Origin: Zobellia amurskyensis
GTDB taxonomy: Bacteria; Bacteroidota; Bacteroidia; Flavobacteriales; Flavobacteriaceae
NCBI RefSeq assembly: GCF_009725985.1
Contig: NZ_RCNR01000029.1
Location: 1-55,522 of the forward strand
Reading direction: 5' to 3'
DNA: 55,522 bases
A model generated the notes under the pieces. It did no database searches. It had not been told where the DNA came from and worked only from the letters and a program-made list of their open reading frames with translations. The first letter of the stretch is position 1; every line of letters starts with the position of its first letter. This document shows positions 19,801 to 26,663 of this stretch, piece after piece. Position numbers and translations under genes: made by a program.

Positions 19801-19911
19801 GCCATCTGAAGAACTTACTACACCGTCTATTTGCTTTTGTCCAAAGGAACAGACACTGGTGAAGAGTGTTAGTAGCAGCAAGATTTTTAAATGCGACTTT
19901 TTTGTTTTCAT
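16840..19911 (-). CDS. SusC/RagA-family TonB-dependent transporter
   Basis: The 1023-residue outer-membrane protein has a signal peptide (ending VCSFGQ), an N-terminal carboxypeptidase-like domain (GVVSSSDGTPLPGANIVEKG, residues 25-110), and a plug domain with VDLKEVKDVPATDASRLL and PLYVIDGFPVG. It then has the SusC-typical VLKDAASTAIYGARGSNGVIL and a 22-strand barrel ending in an aromatic-rich C-terminus (TITLGATLSF). It imports oligosaccharides with TonB energy, working with the following susD. It heads the minus-strand unit and is divergent from the araC-type regulator, so the 233-base gap should hold both promoters. I could not find a convincing minus-strand promoter match there. Confidence 0.95.
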   Translation of the reverse strand: MKTKKSHLKILLLLTLFTSVCSFGQKQIDGVVSSSDGTPLPGANIVEKGTTNGVTADFDGNFTINVSNDSSVLSVSYIGFSTKEVVVNDKSSLNIVLEENAAGLEEVVVVGYGTKRKRDIVSAVSVVDLKEVKDVPATDASRLLLGQAPGVIVGQTSGRPGQELNIVVRGLSSLGADSKPLYVIDGFPVGTSTGLSIDPADIESMTVLKDAASTAIYGARGSNGVILINTKQGSEGRTSVTLDVVSGLQQVPDSRREKMLNAQEFGQFQKESWIDKYILNQGREPLESEIPLRIRTPEQYMTSTDWFDEIVNDAALFKKYNLTITSGSEKTKSVISMGYLDQEGVIIKTNFERFNLRANVNTKITDEITVGLNVTGSRTNERFIDDGSRNLVVGRALWADPREPVYNPDGSFNDYIGGYGGEGDLIFGSPNPVQLLHEEKNTRHINRLLSNAFIEFEFLKDFKFKSLVNTSLIGSRENSFRPSTLAANSFNSPPPRDAVLSETYTEEVNWSTDQLLSYSKVIQEDHALDVLLGYTAQEATLRNIDGSGQKFPDDQVQFLQNAEVFSVESGESSWSLLAYFARLNYAYKDKYLVSATYRREGSSRFGSENRWGNFPSVSLGWRVSDEYFLKEIDWLNDLKLRASFGVTGNNNIGNYRSLSTLAPENYILGNSFQPGKVLNSLANPQLGWEESDQYNYGLDLTIFNNLVFTAEYYKKTTKNMLLPVNIPVISGFETTFTNIGKVQNTGLEFALGYRKQITDNLRLRGNFNISFNDNKVLEINGDNDEIRNGGFYSTNNVSQVGRPIGMLHGFRNLGVFRTEEQINSSPTQDGAIPGSFIYFDANGDGEISYDTTDWVEIGNPHPEYVWSFTLGADYKAFDFNAVLTGAENYDVYRNIESTTLNLDGVFNVDVRAKERFRSADNPGNGIVPTSNFWKWERESNSFYVHDASHMWIRSVSLGYTLPLDEGALLSNARIYINADNLYLFSDFPGGNPQVSTAGGINPGRDDSAYPVPRTITLGATLSF

Positions 19912-19959
19912 ATGTTGATCATTTATTGGTTGGAAAGTTTTTGTTTTAAATTGAATTGT

Positions 19960-19991
19960 TTTGCTCCTGCTTCTTAATCACTTTATGTTTG
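19960..19991 (+). promoter_or_regulatory. Bacteroidota-type promoter for the AraC-family regulator
   Basis: TTTG at 19960-19963 and TATGTTTG at 19984-19991 are separated by 20 bases, an exact fit to the Bacteroidota primary sigma consensus (TTTG, 19-21 bases, TAnnTTTG). Transcription would start near 19998 and leave a leader of about 147 bases before the ATG at 20145. The match is seen in sequence; activity is inferred. Confidence 0.5.
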
Positions 19992-20144
19992 GTTGTATCA
20001 TAAAATTTATTTTTTTTCATATTTAAATGTTGTGTTTTGTGTATTGTGTAATATATTGTGGTAAGAATCGGTGTGTTTGTCAAAATACGACCATATATTT
20101 TACAATATCCATACACAAACTGGCTATCTTTTGTACTATTTGAT

Positions 20145-21032
20145 ATGAGAATTTTTAAAAAATACCTAGGTAATAATGCGAAATCAATTTCTGAGAATTT
20201 TGGAGTTCAAATATTGAACTTGGGCCATAATGTGCATCCTCCAAATGTGCAATATCCCGATGTGGATCATCCTGAAGGATATTATTTTGATTGGAAAAAA
20301 GGAAGGTACTTAAAAGAGTATCAGATTATATACATTACTAAGGGTGAGGGAATTTTTGAGGCTAATGGACTTCCTCCTCAACAAATAGGAGCAGGTACTG
20401 TATTTCTACTATTTCCAGATGTGTGGCATAGGTTTCGACCTAAAATTAGTACGGGATGGGAAGAATATTGGGTAGGTTTTACTGGGGAGTATGCGAAATA
20501 TTTACTCGAACAAAAATGTTTTAGCCCAGAAAACCCCATAATAGATGTTTTTTTTATTCCTGAGTTTTTGGAAACTTTCTCAAACCTTATAGAGACTATA
20601 GAAACGGACAATGTCTTGTTGAAGAAAATGTCTTCTTTTCATCTCATAAATTTGTTAGGTATAGCATATGCATCCGTTTTAAAAAACAATAACGGACTTT
20701 CGCATAAAAAACAAACTATTCACGAAATGCAGAATGAAATTCACAAGCAGTGGAACCAAAATATTGATTTTGAACTTCTTTGTGATAAATTTAAAGTAAG
20801 CTATAGCTGGTTTAGAAAATCGTTCAAGGAAATATTTGATACGCCACCAAATCAATATCTTTTAATGTTGCGGCTTAGAAACGCCGCCCGTATTATCCAA
20901 GAAACCGACTTATCTATTTCAGAGGTGGCTTTTGAATGTGGGTTTCATTCCGAACACTATTTTTCTCGGGTTTTTAAACAAAAGATGAGGTTGAACCCTA
21001 GTGATGTGAGAAAAGATATGAAAGATAAGTAG
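20145..21032 (+). CDS. AraC-family transcriptional regulator of the rhamnose locus
   Basis: From the ATG at 20145 the protein has 295 residues: an N-terminal cupin-like sugar-sensing domain (YQIIYITKGEGIFEANG, TVFLLFPDVWHRFRP) and a C-terminal double helix-turn-helix (FELLCDKFKVSYSWFRKSFK, ISEVAFECGFHSEHYFSRVF). An upstream GTG (20058) would add 29 residues with no domain content, so I prefer the ATG. It is divergent from susC and precedes the GH78 and rhaM genes, so it most likely activates both directions in response to rhamnose or a rhamnosyl fragment, as RhaS and RhaR do. The effector is inference. There is no other regulator in the first 29 kb. Confidence 0.88.
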   Translation: MRIFKKYLGNNAKSISENFGVQILNLGHNVHPPNVQYPDVDHPEGYYFDWKKGRYLKEYQIIYITKGEGIFEANGLPPQQIGAGTVFLLFPDVWHRFRPKISTGWEEYWVGFTGEYAKYLLEQKCFSPENPIIDVFFIPEFLETFSNLIETIETDNVLLKKMSSFHLINLLGIAYASVLKNNNGLSHKKQTIHEMQNEIHKQWNQNIDFELLCDKFKVSYSWFRKSFKEIFDTPPNQYLLMLRLRNAARIIQETDLSISEVAFECGFHSEHYFSRVFKQKMRLNPSDVRKDMKDK

Positions 21033-21381
21033 TATACTATTTATCATCACTTACATTTATATATAGTTAAGTATAATATATATATGATTCATTTAATCAG
21101 AGTTGAACTCATATAAATAGTAATTTACATTCCGAAACTGGAATTGAGGTTACCTTCATATTCAATGTATATTTGGCCTATAAAAGAAGGGGGGCTTGTA
21201 AGGTTTCCCGAATCTTCTTTAAACTTTTAAAAGAGCGTATCCAATTTTTGTTAGTGTATCATCCACCACTAGTTTTGACCGAATTTATTTCTCGACTTCT
21301 TTGTAATTTTCCATAGTGTCATAAGTTTAGTTATACAGCTTATTATTTTATTCCTTCCATCCAAGTAAAGTAGTTATTACT

Positions 21382-21439
21382 GATAGCGTGCAACCAACTT
21401 CAGCTATAAAGAGTTGAAGCCGCAATGTAATTGGCTATC
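21382..21439. repeat. Nested imperfect inverted repeat
   Basis: Outer arms GATAGC (21382-21387) and GCTATC (21434-21439) enclose inner arms CTTCA (21398-21402) and TGAAG (21415-21419). There is no T-run, so it is not an evident terminator. It could be a dispersed intergenic element; only a genome-wide search can tell. Confidence 0.35.
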
Positions 21440-21678
21440 GTTTGTTAGTGTTTTTGTAATTAAATTAAAATATGAAGGTCATGATTAAAATGGTAAACTA
21501 AAATTTCAATAGTGTTTCTAATTTTATTAAAAAAAGGAAATTTCATTTTTAAGTAAGATAATGGGCTTCGTTTCCCTAATTATTTTGTGCTTTAAAATAG
21601 AAGTTTCATTAATGACAAAAAATTGAATTGATTGGAGTTAACAGCATTGTGCAGGATACTTAACTATTTTTCTAACTT

Positions 21679-21686
21679 TATTTTTG
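21679..21686 (+). promoter_or_regulatory. Promoter -7 element (TATTTTTG) upstream of the GH78 gene
   Basis: TATTTTTG fits TAnnTTTG exactly and would give a leader of about 50 bases. No TTTG is found 19-21 bases upstream, so the -33 half is missing and an activator such as the AraC-type protein may be needed. Weak evidence, given how AT-rich the region is. Confidence 0.3.
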
Positions 21687-21741
21687 AGGCAATTCAGAAT
21701 GACTAACTCTACTATCATTCTATCAACTCACACACAAAAAA

Positions 21742-23496
21742 ATGAAAAAGAGTATTCAAATTTTGGTTCTCATACTGTTTGTCAATTACACATACCCACA
21801 ACTGCCACCTGTGTTTAAAGGTGGTGATATCAATCGGGCCAGTACTTCGGAAATGATCAAGAGCTACCTTGTGCCCCGACAAATCATATGGCAATCCGAT
21901 ACTTCCGGAAAATCAATTCAAAATGCGGAAACGCTACTTCAAACCGGGAACGGGCAGGTTGCGGTTAATGACGAAAACCTTTTTCGCTTTGTAAGTACAG
22001 AGAATGAGAAACCGGGAATATTATTGGATTTTGGAAAAGAGATTCACGGTGGGATTAAAATCTCTATGGGAATACGTAAAAGTAAAACACCCCTTAAATT
22101 ACGCCTTCGTTTTGGAGAATCGGTTGGGGAGGCTATGTCCGAAATTGGAGGGCGACAGAACGCCACTAATGAACATTCGTTGCGTGATTTTATAATTGAA
22201 GTTCCGTGGTTAGGTAGTGTAGAAGTAGGGGAAACCGGTTTTCGGTTCCTACGGGTAGATGTTACGGATTCAGGCGAAGATGCCCCCATAAAATCTATAG
22301 AGGCTGCTTTTGTTTACCGTGATATACCTTATTTAGGAAGTTTTGAAAGTGATGATGAACGTTTAAATGAAATTTGGCTTACAGGGGCTTATACGGTACA
22401 CCTAAATATGCAGAATTATTTATGGGATGGAATTAAACGAGATCGTTTGGTCTGGGTAGGGGATATGCATCCTGAAGTAATGACCATCAATACTGTTTTT
22501 GGTAATCATGAAGTAGTAAGTAAGAGTTTAGATCTGGCACGTGACCAACATCCATTGCCGCAATGGATGAACGGTATTAGCTCTTACTCTATGTGGTGGC
22601 TACTTATTCATAAAAATTTATATGATTACCATGGAAATCTTTCTTATTTACAGGAACAGGAGCCTTATATGGTTGGTCTACTGGATCAATTGAGCACATT
22701 TATAGATAAGGATAACAAAGAAATTCTAAACGGAAACCGATTTTTAGATTGGCCCACGAGTGAAAAGCCAGAGGCTATACATGCAGGGCTTCAGGCCATG
22801 ATGGTAATGACTTTTCAAGCAGGTGCTGATATGATGTCTATTTTATCTCGGCCTGAACTCCAAGAAAAATATAATAAGATAGCCGATAGGCTTAAAAAAC
22901 ATAAGCCAAAGGATAACACCACTAAGCAGGCAGCGGCCCTAATGGTGCTTGCCAATTTAAAAGATGCCCTAAAAGCTAATAGCAAGGTGCTGACAAAGGA
23001 TGGCGTGCAACGTATGTCTACCTTCTACGGATATTATATTCTTGAAGCCATGGCAAAGGCGAAAGATTATAATGGGGCACTTAGGGTAATACGTGATTAC
23101 TGGGGAGGAATGTTGGATTTAGGGGCAACTACCTTTTGGGAAGATTTTGACATACTCGATATTACCAACAGTGGTCCAATAGATAAGCTGATATCTGAGA
23201 GCAATAATGATATACATGGTGATTTTGGTGAGTATTGTTACGTAGGCTACCGGCATAGTTTATGTCACGGATGGGCTAGTGGACCTACTGCTTGGTTAAG
23301 TCAACACGTTCTAGGTATTAATGTAATGGATGGAGGGAACAAAGTGAAAATTGCACCAAACTTGGGCGACCTTAAATGGGTTAGAGGTAGCTTTCCCACC
23401 AAGTACGGTGTGTTGAAAGTAAGTCATACAATTAGTGCGGATGGTAATGTCAAAACAGAAATCGATGCTCCTGAAGGGCTGGACGTAATACAATAG
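21742..23496 (+). CDS. GH78-like alpha-L-rhamnosidase, secreted
   Basis: The 584-residue protein has a signal peptide (residues 1-19) and a beta-sandwich part (GILLDFGKEIHGGIKISMG, about residues 90-190). The (alpha/alpha)6 catalytic barrel carries GH78-like landmarks: LWDGIKRDRLVWVGDMHPE (the family has DxxxRDRLxWxGD), GATTFWEDFD, and HGWASGPTAWLSQHVLGI near the C-terminus. A short C-terminal beta domain follows. It should hydrolyse terminal alpha-L-rhamnose in the periplasm. At 584 residues it is shorter than many GH78 enzymes (often 700-1000), lacking extra N-terminal carbohydrate-binding domains, but the catalytic core looks complete. Together with two GH106 enzymes it makes three rhamnosidases in the locus. 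rhaM starts 4 bases after its stop. Confidence 0.87.
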   Translation: MKKSIQILVLILFVNYTYPQLPPVFKGGDINRASTSEMIKSYLVPRQIIWQSDTSGKSIQNAETLLQTGNGQVAVNDENLFRFVSTENEKPGILLDFGKEIHGGIKISMGIRKSKTPLKLRLRFGESVGEAMSEIGGRQNATNEHSLRDFIIEVPWLGSVEVGETGFRFLRVDVTDSGEDAPIKSIEAAFVYRDIPYLGSFESDDERLNEIWLTGAYTVHLNMQNYLWDGIKRDRLVWVGDMHPEVMTINTVFGNHEVVSKSLDLARDQHPLPQWMNGISSYSMWWLLIHKNLYDYHGNLSYLQEQEPYMVGLLDQLSTFIDKDNKEILNGNRFLDWPTSEKPEAIHAGLQAMMVMTFQAGADMMSILSRPELQEKYNKIADRLKKHKPKDNTTKQAAALMVLANLKDALKANSKVLTKDGVQRMSTFYGYYILEAMAKAKDYNGALRVIRDYWGGMLDLGATTFWEDFDILDITNSGPIDKLISESNNDIHGDFGEYCYVGYRHSLCHGWASGPTAWLSQHVLGINVMDGGNKVKIAPNLGDLKWVRGSFPTKYGVLKVSHTISADGNVKTEIDAPEGLDVIQ

Positions 23497-23500
23497 TAAA

Positions 23501-23815
23501 ATGGTTAGAAAAGCATTCAAAATGAAGGTATATGAAGATAAAATCGAGGAATATACCAAAAGGCACAATCCAATTTGGCCAGAATTAAAAGAAGTACTTA
23601 AGAACCATGGCGTTCGTAATTACAATATTTTTTTAGATACCGAGAGCTGTTTTTTGTCTGGTTACGCCGAAATAGAATCGGAAGTAAAGTGGAATGAGAT
23701 AGCCAATACTGAGATTTGCAAAAAATGGTGGCAATATATGGCGACCCTGATGGAGACCAATGAAGATAGTAGCCCGGTCTCTACTGAGTTAAAACATTTA
23801 TTCTACATGGAGTAG
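23501..23815 (+). CDS. rhaM: L-rhamnose mutarotase RhaM
   Basis: The 104-residue protein matches RhaM closely: RKAFKMKVYEDKIEEYTKRH, NPIWPELKEVLKNHG, YNIFLD, KWWQYM and SPVSTELKHLFYME. RhaM interconverts the alpha and beta anomers of L-rhamnose, supplying the form used by transporter or isomerase. Its start is 4 bases after the GH78 stop, so the pair is co-transcribed and probably coupled. Length is that of the family. Its presence strongly supports L-rhamnose as the monosaccharide product of this locus and helps interpret the isomerase-like gene at 5044-6471. Confidence 0.95.
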   Translation: MVRKAFKMKVYEDKIEEYTKRHNPIWPELKEVLKNHGVRNYNIFLDTESCFLSGYAEIESEVKWNEIANTEICKKWWQYMATLMETNEDSSPVSTELKHLFYME

Positions 23816-23879
23816 TCTGCATAAGGCGAGGTTTGTTTATAGCATTAACTATATGTTTAATCGATAATATTAATAATTT

Positions 23880-25369
23880 ATGTTACGCACTAAAGAGGTA
23901 TTGCTGGGTTTGGGAGTCTTGGTAATGATGGTTTCCTGTGGGAATAAAGAAAAAAAGTAAAAAGCGAAGTAATTAAAAAACGTCCGAATATAATATTTAT
24001 TATGGATGACCAGCATAAGTACGATGCTTTGGGATTGATAAACGAACAAGTACTAACCCCTACGTTGGACAGTCTTGCAGCTAGCGGTACCTACTATAAC
24101 CAAGCTGTTTGTCAGGCTCCAATGTGTGTGCCTAGCCGTAATTCAATAATGTTCGGACTCTATCCAAATCAAACAGGTGTTTATCGAAATACACGAGGTG
24201 GTGTAAGCGATGATAGTTTGCCGGGAAAGACAATGGCCCAATATTTTAAAGATGCCGGGTACGAAACAGCTGGTTTTGGAAAAACCCATTGGGGAAGGTA
24301 TAAAACCGGGACTAGGGGATTTGAAACGAGATATGTATCGGAAATAGCCGAAGACGGAGCTATTAGTATGCAAGATTTGAACCCTGAAGCCAAACGAAGA
24401 TATAATGAGGAAACAAAAACAATGGGGGCCGGAGAAGAAAATAACTTGGGTTATCTTGGTTTCACCAGTGAACTTCCAGAAGAAGATCATCGTGATGGTT
24501 GGATAACAAAGCAGGCTATCGAGTATATAAACAAAAGAGAAGACGAACGTCCGCTGTTTTTTTATCTCTCATATATGAAACCGCATGCCGGACATAATGT
24601 ACCTAAAGGTTATGAAGATTTATATGATGTAGATAACATTTCTTTTCCCGAGCAGCCAAATTGGGATAAAGATTATTCGCCACATTCGGAAGGGGTCAAT
24701 AGAAGGGAAATGTATGAAAATTACTGGAAAGACGCTTCTGAGGAAGATTGGAAATTAATGACAATGCGTTATTATGCCAATGTAACATGGATTGATGATA
24801 TGATGGGGCGTACATTGGATGCTCTGAAGAAAAAAGGAATTTTGGATAATGCCATTGTAATTTATACTTCTGATCACGGAGAAATGTTGGGTGAACGGTA
24901 CTATAGGTTTAATAAATATAATTTATATGAGTCAAGTGTTCGGGTTCCGATGATAGTATCGGGTTCGGCCTTGCCCGAGTCGTTTAAAGGAGGTAAGGTA
25001 AATAATCACCCTACAGAAAACATTGATATTTTACCAACGCTCTTGGATTTGGCGGAGATAGATATGGAAAAAAAATTGCCAGGAAGGAATCTTTTGGAAA
25101 ATAAGCCAAGAAAAGCAAGTTTTTCAGCGCTTCATGAGCGTGCCGGAGAGGCGGCCTTTATGTGGAGGACAAAACAATATAAATTGATACTGGTGTTAAA
25201 TCGAAAAAGTAAAGCAAAAGAATATAGCATCGATGATATTATTACAGGAGAGTTTTATGATTTGAAAAACGACACTAAGGAGTGGAATGATTTGCACGGA
25301 AAAAAGGAAACTGAATCTATTCAAAAACAATTTACAAAACAACTATTGAGCCATTTGCAATCATTATAG
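23880..25369 (+). CDS. Type I sulfatase with -1 frame offset after its lipoprotein signal
   Basis: The main open frame (24002-25369, 455 residues) is a sulfatase: the signature C-V-P-S-R starts at its Cys42, and GKTHWG and YTSDHGEMLGE follow. Its ATG at 24002 lies inside the conserved first strand; upstream codons in the same frame read KKRPNIIFI, so 24002 is not the true start. In the other frame, an ATG at 23880 begins a lipoprotein signal (LLGLGVLVMMVSCGNKEKK) that ends in TAA at 23958. The two frames join by a -1 shift at the A7 run 23950-23956. So this is either a decayed gene, a gene rescued by slippage, or an assembly error of one A. The role would be desulfation of the rhamnose glycan, in the same unit as the GH78 and rhaM genes. 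Confidence 0.8.
23949..23960 (+). other. Slippery A-AAA-AAG followed by TAA at the sulfatase frame break
   Basis: In the signal-peptide frame the codons are GAA AAA AAG TAA, which contains the canonical heptamer A AAA AAG of -1 frameshifting (as in dnaX and IS3-family elements). A -1 slip re-reads the frame as lysines and continues into the sulfatase. No obvious downstream stem-loop or upstream Shine-Dalgarno stimulator is visible, which weighs against programmed frameshifting. Confidence 0.45.
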
Positions 25370-25753
25370 AAGATAGAATGTACTCAACAAGGAGTATAAA
25401 AGTTTGGGCTTTTTATTTCAAAGGAATTTAATTAGGAGAGGCGTTTATATATGCATTCAAGAATTGGACTAATGTAAAAGGGAAGTTAAGTCTAACCAAC
25501 GAATGCAAACCTATAGGTTTTTACTGTGCAACCATATGGTATGATTACACTATATTTAATCGAATTTTTGATGTTAAGCCTGTTCAGTTCTATCAACGTG
25601 ATGTTTTATTTTGTGACAGCAGAAATATGATTGAACAGCAGTTAAATTTGGTGTAACCTACAAAACGGGTAAGGTTACAAAACAAGAGAAATAAAACAAA
25701 AATGCAGCACGAATTACTTTGAATTTGCAGTGTTTTTAGAACATAAACTTAAA
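25370..25753. other. 384-base intergenic region with a start-less open stretch
   Basis: Plus-strand codons are open from 25432 to the TAA at 25654-25656 (74 codons) but have no start codon until the last dozen codons, and I do not recognise the translated sequence. It may be the remnant of a lost gene or chance. Nothing else is seen. Confidence 0.3.
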
Positions 25754-26062
25754 CTATAAATGTGTATTTACGAGCATCACAAACTCTTCTCTTATCAAAT
25801 CATATAAGATTCCCAGGCGCTTGTGCAGATCATTATCTATAATTATTAGAAAATCTTTAAACCCTACTTGCAACTGCATATTATTGTAGACTACCCCGTA
25901 AATGTAATCATAGTCATCACCAAATTCTGTGAAAGTTTCCATGGGCTGCGCAGCAAAACATAATTTTCCATTGGAGCCAGCATGATATGCATATCGAACA
26001 TGAAAATCTATATGCTTGTAGAAGCGTTCATACTCTAATAAATTAGTGTTTTCCCGGGGCAT
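25754..26062 (-). CDS. Hypothetical protein, 102 residues
   Basis: This open frame translates to a soluble-looking acidic protein with balanced composition (opening MPRENTNLLEYERFYKHIDF, then FGDDYDYIYGVVYNNMQLQV and LIIIDNDLHKRLGILYDLI). No signal peptide, membrane segment or familiar motif is visible. It stands alone between two gene-poor stretches on the opposite strand to its neighbours. Its coherent hydrophobic/acidic pattern makes me think it is a real gene, but I do not recognise the family and assign no function. Confidence 0.45.
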   Translation of the reverse strand: MPRENTNLLEYERFYKHIDFHVRYAYHAGSNGKLCFAAQPMETFTEFGDDYDYIYGVVYNNMQLQVGFKDFLIIIDNDLHKRLGILYDLIREEFVMLVNTHL

Positions 26063-26663
26063 CTATAATAGGTTTTAGTTTTTACAGGAGGATTATATTA
26101 GGTGAATAAGTGGAAAAAAATACAATTTGCGTGCTAGGTAAGGCCAATTTTTCGTCATGTGTGCTATTGAAACGATAAAGCGTAGAAAATAGTCGGATGA
26201 GACTTTCTTTTTTTGAGAGTACGCTAAGTGAAACAAGTTTTTATTTAATACAATTATCCCGAATAGATATCAAACCGTGTTGTGACTAGTTAACAAATAG
26301 GCTACTAGCTGTGACCAAGAGTGTGGTGGTAGTTTGGAAAAAAGGAATAAAATTGACCTGTTCTAACAATGGGGTTTAGTTAAGGTTCTGTTGGTATCGT
26401 AAAAATACTTAGGTTTAGTTTAAATATAGATTTGTGACTTTAACCAGGCCATTTAGGTTGCCTATTTTTACATTCTTGGATAATCGTAATTTTTTAATAT
26501 ATAAGTGTTGAAACAATTATGGGAAGGGAACTAAAAATCTAGCAAATAAATATAGAGTAAATCGACTGTATAATTGATAAAGTTCAATCAAAAGTAGATA
26601 AAGATAAAATATACCAATACGATATATTGCAACTCATTAATTTAAAAATTATCAACCTATAAA
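26063..26663. other. 601-base intergenic region, nothing recognised
   Basis: No credible coding frame, RNA gene or strong hairpin found. It presumably contains the promoters of the divergent hypothetical gene and topB, but I could not place them. Confidence 0.5.

Larger units (their letters stand above)
21033..21741. other. 709-base intergenic region with no gene seen
   Basis: No open frame of credible length or composition lies here. The stretch holds the nested inverted repeat at 21382-21439 and, near its right end, a promoter-like element for the GH78 gene. It is AT-rich and otherwise featureless to me. Confidence 0.5.
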
